A program made the translations under genes and the position numbers. 64,000 bases of DNA from NCBI RefSeq assembly GCF_038632915.1, contig NZ_CP152050.1:879501-943500 (forward strand). The letters run 5' to 3'. Below are positions 9,605-17,536 of the stretch, in pieces (position 1 is the first letter of the stretch; the number at the start of each line of letters is the position of its first letter). The notes below the pieces were generated by a model that worked only from the letters and a program-made list of their open reading frames with translations, was not told where the DNA came from and made no database searches. The stretch comes from Paenisporosarcina sp. FSL H8-0542 (GTDB lineage Bacteria > Bacillota > Bacilli > Bacillales_A > Planococcaceae).

Positions 9605-9935
9605 TCCTATCGGAATGAAAATTGAAAGGACCTAAAAATGAACGGTCAATTAGATCGATAAAAGCATGGGTATCATTCATTCCCTTTTGGATTTTAACGA
9701 TAGGATCCCAATATAGCCCTTGATGTGCGTTTTTATTAAAAAGACAACTATGTTTGATATCTACATCCGGAGAAGCAGTATGGAGTGGTTGCATATTAAT
9801 ACCATTAATATCTGCCAGTAACTTGAAAAGCTCATTGATGGAAGATTTTTTCGCCGTACTTACTCCTGACAAAATGAACGCGTCAAATAAATGGGAACTA
9901 ATAAATCCGGCTTTTCCCGTGACAACAACTTTCAA
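9582..9935 (-). pseudogene. Internally deleted NAD-dependent epimerase remnant
   Basis: A 117-codon frame that joins the start of a GalE-like epimerase (KVVVTGKAGFISSHLFDAF) directly to its C-terminal part (VSTAKKSSINELFKLLADI, then DIKHSCLFNKNAHQGLYW). About 200 central residues, including the Ser and Tyr-x3-Lys catalytic region, are missing. The usual GGAGFIGSHL motif also has changed glycines (GKAGFISSHL). The likely TTG start at 9935 has AAGGATG upstream. The 3' end overlaps the next epimerase gene by 23 bases, so the pair was probably once one operon. It is unlikely to be active. Confidence 0.8.
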
Positions 9936-9960
9936 TTCACAAACATCCTTTTGTTTTTTA

Positions 9961-9987
9961 CATTGTATGTAGTAGGTGACTATGAGT
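9961..9987 (-). promoter_or_regulatory. Possible SigK-like promoter for the epimerase pair
   Basis: Reading the minus strand, AC is followed after 16 bases by CATACAATG, close to the late mother-cell consensus AC-N16-CATANNNTA. It lies just upstream of the epimerase remnant. The motif carries little information, so it is only a hint of spore-stage expression. Confidence 0.25.
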
Positions 9988-9995
9988 TTAGGCAT

Positions 9996-10361
9996 TCGAA
10001 TTTTTACATATAGACCTTCACTTATCGTAGGTAACTAATAGAAGATAAGTTTAAGTTACAGAACACAAATGTATTTTTATTGGGATGGAATTTAAGCAAT
10101 GGATTGTGAGGAATTGAGTGAATTTGGGTAATGATTTGAGAATTTTCCCCTTTATTTGTTCAACCTTTGTCGTCACGAGTTCCGGTTAGAATTAGAATTA
10201 TAGGAAGTTAATCCAGATAAAAGTTAATTATAATAGTTGGCGCTAATCTGTTTTGTGTTTTTTCAATTGTTGAAAGTAAGGGCTTTTTTAAAAAAGCTCT
10301 TTAAATTGTATTATAGTGTTTAGTAAATCTATCAAAAATTGTAATAGTAGGTGGGAAAACT
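9996..10361. other. Gene-free AT-rich stretch
   Basis: No credible coding frame is seen in these 366 bases between the epimerase remnant and the next small gene. The only structure noted is a self-complementary segment at about 10278-10302 (GGGCTTTTTT facing AAAAAAGCTC). It lacks a following T-run, so a terminator role is unsure. Confidence 0.6.
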
Positions 10362-10550
10362 ATGTATCTTATTATGAAATTTATGATTTTCATCATTTTA
10401 ATCTGGTGTTTTGATTTTCTGTTGAAGATTATGATTTTCCATCCTTTTGGTGCTGATGGCATTATGAGTCTATTCATTCGCTCCATTATTGCAACCATTT
10501 TAGCCATTATCAGTTCATACTATATATTAAGAAGGATTAATGATTTATGA
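10362..10550 (+). CDS. Small two-helix membrane protein
   Basis: A 62-residue, very hydrophobic protein with two likely membrane helices (about residues 5-25 and 36-56) and a basic tail (RRIND). A GGTGGG ribosome site precedes the ATG. I do not recognise the family. It is on the same strand as yhgD, about 115 bases upstream, and ends before the putative YhgD operator. Confidence 0.55.
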   Translation: MYLIMKFMIFIILIWCFDFLLKIMIFHPFGADGIMSLFIRSIIATILAIISSYYILRRINDL

Positions 10551-10616
10551 ACAAATAGTGACAGTAATGAATTGCCTATTGTAAAAAACATAAGAATCTA
10601 TTATGATTATGACTAG

Positions 10617-10642
10617 ATGACCAATATGGTTTTTTAGTCAAT
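10617..10642. promoter_or_regulatory. Putative YhgD operator 1 (upstream of yhgD)
   Basis: The 26-base site reads ATGACCAAT-N11-GTCAAT and is imperfectly palindromic (TGAC facing GTCA). The same pattern with identical spacing recurs upstream of yhgE at 11255-11280. A TetR-family repressor encoded between the two sites is the obvious candidate binder. Confidence 0.6.
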
Positions 10643-10664
10643 TTTATGAGATGAGGTGAAAGAA

Positions 10665-11234
10665 TTGGATCGCAGACATGAAATTTTAGAAGCAGCAACT
10701 AAATCATTTTCTTTATTTGGTTATAAAGCGACCACCATGGATCAAGTGGCGAAGGTTGCAAATGTAGGAAAAGGGACGATTTATACATTTTTTGCAAATA
10801 AAGAAGAATTGTTTCATGAAATTGCCTTTACGATGATTAATGAAATGAAGGCAGAAAAAGATGCCATCATTTCGGATCAGTGCTCTTTCCAGAAAAATGC
10901 CCATCTCGTATTAATGAAAATGCTGGAATTCCGGGAGCGACACGCTTTACTTGCAAAGTTGATTGCTGAAGAAAAAGATATGAAAACGCCTGTCGTTCAG
11001 GCTGTTCTTGTAAAGGTTGAACAAGAAATTGTACGATATATAGCAGAGCATATCGAGCGGGCGATTGCCAAGAATGAAATAAGAGTAGTAGATGTTGAAC
11101 TAGTCGCCTATTTAATTTTTAAAGCCTATATGGCCTTTGCTGTTGATTGGCAAAAAACTCATGAGCAAGCGCTGCCGGAAGAAAAAATAGTGGATGTATT
11201 TCGTGACACTATATTCCGAAGTCTCATTAAGTGA
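10665..11234 (+). CDS. yhgD: TetR-family regulator YhgD
   Basis: A 189-residue TetR-type repressor. The N-terminal helix-turn-helix (KATTMDQVAKVANVGKGTIY and TFFANKEELF) is textbook, and the C-terminal helices form the ligand-binding domain. It matches B. subtilis YhgD, which lies between the heme operon and yhgE there too. TTG 10665 is preferred because GAGGTGA then sits 6 bases upstream; GTG 10656 overlaps that site. It probably controls itself and yhgE through the matched sites at 10617 and 11255. Its stop codon lies inside a terminator. Confidence 0.88.
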   Translation: MDRRHEILEAATKSFSLFGYKATTMDQVAKVANVGKGTIYTFFANKEELFHEIAFTMINEMKAEKDAIISDQCSFQKNAHLVLMKMLEFRERHALLAKLIAEEKDMKTPVVQAVLVKVEQEIVRYIAEHIERAIAKNEIRVVDVELVAYLIFKAYMAFAVDWQKTHEQALPEEKIVDVFRDTIFRSLIK

Positions 11235-11246
11235 GACTCTTTTTTT
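11220..11246 (+). terminator. Terminator overlapping the yhgD stop codon
   Basis: AGTCTCA, loop TTAAG and TGAGACT are followed by C and a T-run. The TGA stop of yhgD is the first part of the right arm. It separates yhgD from yhgE, so yhgE needs its own promoter. Confidence 0.85.
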
Positions 11247-11254
11247 GAAACAAA

Positions 11255-11280
11255 ATGACCAATTGAGAAATTCGGTCAAT
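11255..11280. promoter_or_regulatory. Putative YhgD operator 2 (upstream of yhgE)
   Basis: ATGACCAAT-N11-GTCAAT, with the same 26-base length as the site before yhgD and a better palindrome (ATGACC facing GGTCAAT). It lies 20 bases before the yhgE start. Confidence 0.6.
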
Positions 11281-11300
11281 AAGTATTAGGAGGAAATTAG

Positions 11301-13487
11301 ATGATAAAACAAGAATTTCTAAACATTGTTAAGAACCGTAAATTACTTGTTCCAATCCTAGCGGTTTTATTCATTCCGGTATTGTATGCGGGGATGTTCT
11401 TATGGGCGTTTTGGGATCCCTATGAACAGTTAAATGAACTGCCAGTAGCAATAGTTAACGAGGATGCGGGAGCTGAATTGGATGGGGAACGCATAACGGT
11501 CGGGAAGGATCTCACGAAGAACCTGGTAGATAGTCAAGAGTTCCATTTTGTGGAAGTGTCAAAAAAACAGGGAGAAGAAGCTCTGAAAAAACAAGACTAT
11601 TATATGGTAATTGAGATTCCTTCGAATTTTTCTCAAAATGCAACGACACTTTTAGATGAGAAACCTGAAAAATTGATGATTGAATACAAACCGAACGAAG
11701 GGTTTAATTTCTTATCCGCACAAATTGGTGAGTCAGCAATTGAACAAATTCGTGCAGAAGTAAATAAACAAGTCGTCGCTAGTTACTCTGAAAATCTTTT
11801 CGCTTCCATTTCTAAAATGGGCAATGGGTATGGGGAGGCTGCAGACGGAGCTGAGAAATTATCGGCTGGAGCAGATAGTCTTACTTCTGGAGCGACGGAT
11901 TTGAAAGGTTACTTGGAACAATTGGCAAGTGGATCGGTACAATTGGCTGATGGGTCAACAGCACTTGCTTCAGGAGCCGTAAAAGCATCAAATGGAGCAA
12001 CAGAATTAAATGAAGGACTTGGGAAACTTACAGCAGGAGCGGGTCAGTTACAACAAGGTGCTGGCAAAGCAGCAGATGGAGCAGGCCAACTGCAAGATGG
12101 AGTTGCGTCTTATACGCAAGGTGTCGCAAAAGTATCAAATGGATTAGCGGCGGCAAATGAAAAAGAACAGCAACTCAATGAAGCGCTAAGCCAACTGCAA
12201 CAAGGTGCCACCATGACGAATCAATCTGTTGGAAAATTGGCAGGGGGGTCTACTCAAGTAACAGCTGGTTTAGAGACTTTATCTGAACAAATGGCTCCGA
12301 TTCTCGCATCCCTTCCAAAAGAGCAACAAACCGCTTTGAAAGGGGCACTTGAGCAACTTCAACAAGGAAGTTCACAAGTTTCTCAAGGTTTAGGTGAGTT
12401 ACAAGTCGGAACAGAACAGCTAAGCGGCGGCATGAGTCAAGCATCATCTGGTGCAGAGAAATTAGCTACAGGTCATCAGGAGCTTGCGAATGGATTGTCT
12501 ACCTTAACTCAATCTTCCGAAGCATTAAATACAGGGGCTGCATCTTTAGCATCTGGAAGTGACACCCTTTCGACTAAGTTGGGAGATTTGAAAAACGGGT
12601 TGGCAAGTGCCTCTACGGGCAGTAATGAACTTTCAAACGGGTTGCAACAACTTGTTCAAGGTTCGAACGAGTTAACTTCAGGTACATCACAAATTGCATC
12701 AAAATCTGGAGAACTTGCTGCTGGATCCACTGAGCTTGTTGATGGGACAGCGAAACTAGCTGAAGGTACGTCTTCTTTACAAGAAAAACTTGCAGATGCT
12801 TCTACTGAAGCAAGCGCAGTAAATGCTAACGAAGATACTATTGACATGGCTTCTTCTCCAGTTGGCGTAACAAAATCAGCTGTCAATCACGTGCCAAACT
12901 ATGGAACAGGATTTGCGCCATATTTCTTGTCACTTGGATTGTTTGTGGGAGCATTGCTAATTTCGATCGTTTTCCCTCTGGTGCAAACAGCTATCCCACC
13001 GACAAGTGGTTTTGCATGGGCAACGAGTAAAATGACCGTTCTCGGTATCGTTGGCGTTGTGCAAGCACTGATTGCGGTAGCAATCCTAATTTTCGGATTA
13101 GGATTAGATCCAGAAAATCTTGGATGGTTTATTGCGATTGCCATCATGACGAGTTTCACCTATTTAGCCATCGTGCAATTGCTCGTCTCAGTTCTTGGTG
13201 ACAGTGGTCGATTTGTCGCCATCATCATTCTTATTTTGCAACTGGTGACAAGTGCAGGAACGTTCCCGCTCGAAATGATTCCGCAACCATTGCAAATATT
13301 TAACCAATGGTTGCCGATGACCTATTCCGTACAAGGATTCAAAGCTGCGATTTCCTCAACGGATATTGACTTTATTCAGTGGAATATCGGAATATTGCTG
13401 GCATTCTTTATAACAGCAGCTGCATGCACGATGACTTATTTCGTCATTTTGTTCAAGCGACGCTATTCAAAAGTCCAGGAAGCATAA
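11301..13487 (+). CDS. yhgE: YhgE/Pip-family membrane protein
   Basis: A 728-residue membrane protein: one N-terminal helix (about 14-36), a long outside region, and about five C-terminal helices (about 540-720) of ABC-2 type. The outside part from about residue 175 to 510 is built of many short repeats of the form LxxGxxxLxxGA. This is the phage-infection-protein layout, also seen in type VII secretion accessory proteins. Its substrate is unknown. It has an AGGAGG site, its own operator and a strong terminator, and is probably induced when YhgD is released. Confidence 0.88.
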   Translation: MIKQEFLNIVKNRKLLVPILAVLFIPVLYAGMFLWAFWDPYEQLNELPVAIVNEDAGAELDGERITVGKDLTKNLVDSQEFHFVEVSKKQGEEALKKQDYYMVIEIPSNFSQNATTLLDEKPEKLMIEYKPNEGFNFLSAQIGESAIEQIRAEVNKQVVASYSENLFASISKMGNGYGEAADGAEKLSAGADSLTSGATDLKGYLEQLASGSVQLADGSTALASGAVKASNGATELNEGLGKLTAGAGQLQQGAGKAADGAGQLQDGVASYTQGVAKVSNGLAAANEKEQQLNEALSQLQQGATMTNQSVGKLAGGSTQVTAGLETLSEQMAPILASLPKEQQTALKGALEQLQQGSSQVSQGLGELQVGTEQLSGGMSQASSGAEKLATGHQELANGLSTLTQSSEALNTGAASLASGSDTLSTKLGDLKNGLASASTGSNELSNGLQQLVQGSNELTSGTSQIASKSGELAAGSTELVDGTAKLAEGTSSLQEKLADASTEASAVNANEDTIDMASSPVGVTKSAVNHVPNYGTGFAPYFLSLGLFVGALLISIVFPLVQTAIPPTSGFAWATSKMTVLGIVGVVQALIAVAILIFGLGLDPENLGWFIAIAIMTSFTYLAIVQLLVSVLGDSGRFVAIIILILQLVTSAGTFPLEMIPQPLQIFNQWLPMTYSVQGFKAAISSTDIDFIQWNIGILLAFFITAAACTMTYFVILFKRRYSKVQEA

Positions 13488-13533
13488 AAAAACGGCCGTT
13501 CAGGAGGTAAATCCTGAACGGCTGTTTTTTTAA
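13487..13533. terminator. Terminator of yhgE (and yhfH on minus)
   Basis: AAAAAACGGCCGTTCAGGA pairs with TCCTGAACGGCTGTTTTTTT around GGTAAA. The A-tract on the left also allows termination of the convergent yhfH. Confidence 0.88.
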
Positions 13534-13659
13534 TTAAATAGTATTACATTTATCGCATGTATTACCGTAACATTCATGCTGTTCTTCGATTTTTTCTCCA
13601 CATTGGGCACATTGCTTAGGGGGAAGGTTCTTGAAAAACTCTACTACATTCTCAATCAT
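13534..13659 (-). CDS. yhfH: YhfH-like 41-residue zinc-ribbon protein
   Basis: A small gene read on the minus strand, starting ATG at 13659 with a full AAGGAGGT site 7 bases upstream. The 41-residue product has CAQC at 17-20, then Cys30 and CDKC at 35-38, suggesting one structural zinc. The segment EEQHECYGNTC is strongly YhfH-like, and B. subtilis yhfH also lies next to lplJ (yhfJ). Its function is unknown. It has its own promoter and shares the yhgE terminator. Confidence 0.85.
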   Translation of the reverse strand: MIENVVEFFKNLPPKQCAQCGEKIEEQHECYGNTCDKCNTI

Positions 13660-13705
13660 GTCGGTGACCTCCTTTTTCTGTACTAGTACTGTTATCGTAT
13701 ATGGT

Positions 13706-13735
13706 ATTGTATTATAACAGTTAAACGAATGTCAA
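13706..13735 (-). promoter_or_regulatory. Promoter of yhfH with flanking inverted repeat
   Basis: On the minus strand TTGACA (13730-13735) and TACAAT (13706-13711) are 18 bases apart. An 8-bp inverted repeat, ACTGTTAT at 13688-13695 and ATAACAGT at 13714-13721, brackets the -10 box and could be an operator. Confidence 0.5.
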
Positions 13736-13793
13736 CACAAACGCCTAATATTCCTATATAATATGAATAACATCTAAAAGGAGCGATACCCTC

Positions 13794-14783
13794 ATGTATT
13801 TTATTGATAACAAAGGAATTACAGATCCTCGCATAAATTTGGCGATTGAAGAATATGCACTAAAAACAATGGACATAGAAAAGGATTCTTTCTTTCTGTT
13901 CTATATCAATGAACCAGCTATTATTATCGGCAAGAACCAGAACACCATTGAAGAAATTGATACAGATTACGTAGATATTAACGGTATTCACGTAGTACGC
14001 AGACTATCTGGTGGCGGAGCTGTTTATCATGATTTGGGTAATTTAAACTTCAGTTTCATCACGAAAGACGATGGGGACAGCTTCAGAAACTTTAAGAAAT
14101 TTACGCAACCAATTGTGGATGCGCTGAAAGAAATGGGCGTTGATGCAGAACTGTCAGGACGCAATGATATCTTAGCCGAAGGTAGAAAAATTTCTGGAAA
14201 TGCCCAATTCACAACAAAAGGCCGTATGTTCAGTCATGGTACATTAATGTTCAATACTGAAATTGATGCAGTGGTTTCTGCATTAAAAGTACGCAAGGAC
14301 AAAATTGAATCAAAAGGAATTAAATCAATTCGCAGTCGAGTGGCAAATATTACCGAGTTTTTGGACAAGCAAATTACAATTGAAGAGTTTCGTGTGAAAT
14401 TGCTCCACTCAATTTTTGGTGGAGAAGAAGTTAAAACAATTGAATTGACTGAAGAGGACTGGGCAAATATCAAAGCCCTATCAAAAAAACGTTATGGAAA
14501 TTGGGAATGGAATTATGGCAAGTCTCCGGCATTCAATATGTCCCATTCAGAAAGATTCCCAACTGGTGGAATTGACGTGAGATTGCAAGTGAAAAACGGA
14601 GTCATTGAAGATGCTAATATTTATGGTGATTTCTTCGGAGTAGGCGATGTTGCAGATATCGAGAAGCGAATCATCGGTGTGACTTACGATAAAGCGGCGA
14701 TTTCTGACGCGCTAGGTGATATGGAAATCTCAACGTACCTTGGCGGAATTACAAAAGAAGAATTCCTACAGTTGATTTATTAA
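13794..14783 (+). CDS. lplJ: Lipoate--protein ligase LplJ
   Basis: A 329-residue ligase that activates lipoate with ATP and attaches it to the lipoyl domains of 2-oxoacid dehydrogenases and GcvH. RRLSGGGAVYHDLGNLNFSF and the GRNDILAEGRKISGNAQ segment with the lipoyl-AMP lysine region are present, plus the C-terminal accessory domain. It has an AAAGGAG site and a strong terminator, so it is transcribed alone. Confidence 0.95.
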   Translation: MYFIDNKGITDPRINLAIEEYALKTMDIEKDSFFLFYINEPAIIIGKNQNTIEEIDTDYVDINGIHVVRRLSGGGAVYHDLGNLNFSFITKDDGDSFRNFKKFTQPIVDALKEMGVDAELSGRNDILAEGRKISGNAQFTTKGRMFSHGTLMFNTEIDAVVSALKVRKDKIESKGIKSIRSRVANITEFLDKQITIEEFRVKLLHSIFGGEEVKTIELTEEDWANIKALSKKRYGNWEWNYGKSPAFNMSHSERFPTGGIDVRLQVKNGVIEDANIYGDFFGVGDVADIEKRIIGVTYDKAAISDALGDMEISTYLGGITKEEFLQLIY

Positions 14784-14794
14784 TATTCATTACG

Positions 14795-14822
14795 AAAGCC
14801 TGACTTCGGTCAGGCTTTTTTT
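14795..14822 (+). terminator. Terminator of lplJ
   Basis: AAAGCCTGAC, loop TTC, GGTCAGGC and a T7 run. Confidence 0.9.
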
Positions 14823-14860
14823 ATGGACAAGAGGTAGCAGGATGGTCGTCCAAATCCAAT

Positions 14861-14945
14861 TTGTGCAACCTGGAAGGCCAAACTATCTACCTAGAAGGCG
14901 ATTCTGTCTACCCGGAACACCAAACTGTCTACCTGGAATTACGCC
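14861..14945. repeat. Four-unit degenerate 21-bp tandem repeat
   Basis: Units start near 14862, 14884, 14905 and 14926. The consensus is TGTCTACCTGGAAGGCCAAAC with 2-6 changes per copy. The last three units are spaced exactly 21 bases. The array lies between the lplJ terminator and the Bce-type module, with no coding frame of note. Confidence 0.8.
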
Positions 14946-15046
14946 ATTGTTCCATTCTCTCCTTTCATCGGAATAATCTACATAGAGTAGCACTTCGAGC
15001 TGTTCTTAAGTACAATTAAGAAAAAGATATTAAGGGGGAGGACAAG

Positions 15047-15754
15047 ATGTCGACACATCGCATTTATATCGTTGAAGATGATCGGAAAATCGCCTCGCTG
15101 CTTGCCGATACGTTACGTAAATATCATTATGAAGTGCAAACGGTTCAAGACTTTGAACTGATTTTAGAAGAATTCGAAGCGTTCGATCCGCACCTCATTT
15201 TGCTTGACATTAATTTACCTTCTTATGATGGATACTATTGGTGTCGTCAGTTCCGCATGAAGACGACGTGCCCGATTATTTTTATCTCAGCACGTTCTGG
15301 TGACATGGACCAAGTGTTTGCGCTTGAAAATGGTGGGGATGATTTCATCACGAAACCTTTCCACTATGAAATCGTCCTAGCCAAAATAAGAAGTCATTTA
15401 CGAAGAACTTACGGTGAATATGCAGCGAAACAAGAAGAACGAACGATAAAAACGGGCAAACTCTGTTTATATTTGGAGCGCATGGAACTTCATACTTCTT
15501 CGCAAGAAATTCCACTGCAAAAACGTGAGTGTACAATACTTGAGCTATTAATGACCCAGTCACCAAAAGTGGTCACTCGTGAGCAATTACTGGAAGAACT
15601 TTGGGACGACCAAGCGTTTGTCGATGAGAACACATTGAACGTTAATATGACTCGTGTAAGGAAGAAATTACAGGACTACGGAATCACCTCAACTATTGAA
15701 ACAGTAAGAGGGGCTGGGTACCGTTTCATATTAAGTGTGGAGGAGTCGTCATGA
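15047..15754 (+). CDS. BceR-type response regulator
   Basis: A 235-residue OmpR-family regulator with a receiver domain (Asp10 and Asp11, phospho-acceptor Asp54 in LILLDINLP, and FITKPF) and a winged-helix C-terminus (ENTLNVNMTRVRKKL, RGAGYRF). It resembles BceR/YxdJ regulators that activate peptide-antibiotic transporters. AGGGGGAGG precedes the ATG. It is the first of four overlapping genes making one sensing and detoxification module. Confidence 0.88.
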   Translation: MSTHRIYIVEDDRKIASLLADTLRKYHYEVQTVQDFELILEEFEAFDPHLILLDINLPSYDGYYWCRQFRMKTTCPIIFISARSGDMDQVFALENGGDDFITKPFHYEIVLAKIRSHLRRTYGEYAAKQEERTIKTGKLCLYLERMELHTSSQEIPLQKRECTILELLMTQSPKVVTREQLLEELWDDQAFVDENTLNVNMTRVRKKLQDYGITSTIETVRGAGYRFILSVEESS

Positions 15755-16830
15755 ATTTCCGGCTTTTTGTGAAAGAACATGCTGCTTACTTGATTTTTCA
15801 ACTTATTATGGTGCTCTTTATTATGTTGCTGTATTGGTTGGATGGATTTCGCAATGTCGATACGGCTATTTATTCAGTTGTCATCAGCACGTTACTGATT
15901 TTATCGTTTTTATTTGGTCGGTTCGTGAAACGATACGCATTTTATCAAAAAGTATTGTCTCCACCCAAGCACATGGAAGAGGCTTTGCAGCGTGATGGGA
16001 AATCACCCGAACAACAACAAATAGAGGCGTATTTACAGGGCTTGTATAGACTGTACCAAAATGAAGTTCAAGCACTCTACGCCAACCAGCATCGCCATCT
16101 TCAATTCATGAATCAATGGGTGCATCAAATGAAAACACCTCTATCTGTCGTGGAATTGCTATTGCAAGAAGATGGCAATGTCGATAAGAAAAGTATGCAG
16201 GAAGAGATTGACCGCTTGAAGCGCGGACTTGATTCTGTCTTGATGAATGCTCGCTTGGATACGTTTGAACAGGATATGCAAATTGAACAAGTACATCTAA
16301 AGACATTGGTGTCGGAAGTAGTGTCGGAAAATAAACGCTTGTTCATTACACATCATGTGTATCCAGTGATTGCGATTGATGATGAATTTATCGTGCCAAC
16401 AGATGAGAAATGGATGAAATTTGTGATCGGTCAATTTATCACGAATGCCGTAAAATACACGTTTGAAGAAGGCAAGAAAGTAAATGTTCAAGCAACCTGT
16501 CAACAAGGACAAGTTCTCCTTTCTGTTCAAGATGAAGGAATCGGTATTCCTGCGACCGATCTTCCCCGCGTCTTGAAAGCTTTTTTTACGGGGGAAAATG
16601 GTCGGAAAACAGGAGAAAGTACAGGAATGGGCTTATATTTAGCTAATGAAATTTGTGGGAAACTCGGTCATGAAATGAGTGTAATGTCTGAGCAGGGCAA
16701 AGGCACGACAGTATCGGTTTTATTCCATAAACATGAAGCTGCAAAGCGAGGTGTAACAGAAGATGAGCATATTGAAAATGGACGAAGTGACGAAAGTGTA
16801 CGAGGGGAAAGTGACGCATCGTGCAATTAA
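15751..16830 (+). CDS. BceS-type intramembrane-sensing histidine kinase
   Basis: A 359-residue kinase with two membrane helices (about 12-30 and 38-56) joined by a very short loop. The H-box is QWVHQMKTPLSVVE with His125, followed by a HATPase domain (FITNAVKYTFEEG, DEGIGIP, GMGLYLANEI). Kinases of this type do not bind peptide themselves but read the state of the partner BceAB transporter. The start overlaps the regulator stop by four bases (ATGA). A hydrophilic tail of about 25 residues overlaps the next gene. Confidence 0.88.
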   Translation: MNFRLFVKEHAAYLIFQLIMVLFIMLLYWLDGFRNVDTAIYSVVISTLLILSFLFGRFVKRYAFYQKVLSPPKHMEEALQRDGKSPEQQQIEAYLQGLYRLYQNEVQALYANQHRHLQFMNQWVHQMKTPLSVVELLLQEDGNVDKKSMQEEIDRLKRGLDSVLMNARLDTFEQDMQIEQVHLKTLVSEVVSENKRLFITHHVYPVIAIDDEFIVPTDEKWMKFVIGQFITNAVKYTFEEGKKVNVQATCQQGQVLLSVQDEGIGIPATDLPRVLKAFFTGENGRKTGESTGMGLYLANEICGKLGHEMSVMSEQGKGTTVSVLFHKHEAAKRGVTEDEHIENGRSDESVRGESDASCN

Positions 16831-17536
16831 CCAAATAAGTTTTGAAGTGGGAAAAGGTGAATTTGTTGCTGTCATGGGCCCGTCAGGTAGCGGGAAAACT
16901 ACCCTGCTCAATCTAATTTCAACGATTGATACGGCAACTTCAGGTACCCTCACGATTGATGGGCTACGTCCAGATGAAATGTCAAAAACCGAGCTTGCTC
17001 TTTTTCGTCGGAGACAGCTCGGTTTTGTCTTTCAGGATTTTAATTTATTGCAAATGCTTACAGTGGAAGAAAACTTGGTTCTCCCATTAACACTGGATGG
17101 ACTTCCACTAGATGAAATGAAGCGACGTATAGAGGATTTGGCGAAGAAATTGAACTTGGAACAAATACTTGAAAAACGACCGAATGAAATTTCTGGAGGA
17201 CAAGCACAACGGACTGCGATTGGGCGGGCGCTCATTCATCATCCCGCCTTTATTTTAGCCGATGAGCCAACCGGGAACTTGGATTCTAAAGCTTCTCGTG
17301 ATGTGCTAGAACTATTGGCAAAGGTAAATCAGGAACAAAAAACAACGATACTCATGGTCACACATGATCCAATTGCCGCAAGTTACTGTGACCGTGTCAT
17401 TTTCATAAAAGACGGTGAGTTTTTTAATGAAATTTATAGCGACAATCGCAGGCAAACCTTTTTCCAACGTATTTTGAACGTGCTGTCTTTGCTAGGAGGC
17501 AATGTCAATGACCTTTCGACAATTCGCCTATCGTAA
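16763..17536 (+). CDS. BceA-type ABC transporter ATPase
   Basis: A 257-residue ATPase with Walker A GPSGSGKTT (about 38-46), the Q-loop in FVFQDFNLL, signature ISGGQAQR, Walker B FILADEPTGNLD and the switch His in MVTHD. It energises the BceB-like permease. ATG 16763 overlaps the kinase gene by 68 bases; ATG 16778 is an alternative that keeps the whole fold. A tail after the nucleotide-binding core (NRRQTFFQRILNVLSLLG) runs into the permease start. Confidence 0.9.
   Translation: MSILKMDEVTKVYEGKVTHRAINQISFEVGKGEFVAVMGPSGSGKTTLLNLISTIDTATSGTLTIDGLRPDEMSKTELALFRRRQLGFVFQDFNLLQMLTVEENLVLPLTLDGLPLDEMKRRIEDLAKKLNLEQILEKRPNEISGGQAQRTAIGRALIHHPAFILADEPTGNLDSKASRDVLELLAKVNQEQKTTILMVTHDPIAASYCDRVIFIKDGEFFNEIYSDNRRQTFFQRILNVLSLLGGNVNDLSTIRLS

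Noticed and set aside
9582-9995. 137-residue frame as a full new gene
   Set aside because: The extra N-terminal 20 residues have no ribosome site, and the rest is two joined pieces of an epimerase, so it is listed as a pseudogene starting near 9935.
11820-12780. Repetitive stretch inside yhgE as a DNA repeat or misassembly
   Set aside because: The repeats are at protein level (LxxG heptad-like units) and codons differ between units, as expected for the YhgE/Pip family.
12250-13159. Long reverse frames opposite yhgE
   Set aside because: They lack ribosome sites and mirror the repetitive coding strand; they are shadows.
16763-16830. Long overlap of kinase and ATPase genes as a frameshift
   Set aside because: Both proteins have complete domains, the kinase tail is a dispensable hydrophilic end, and an alternative ATG at 16778 shortens the overlap; no frameshift is needed.
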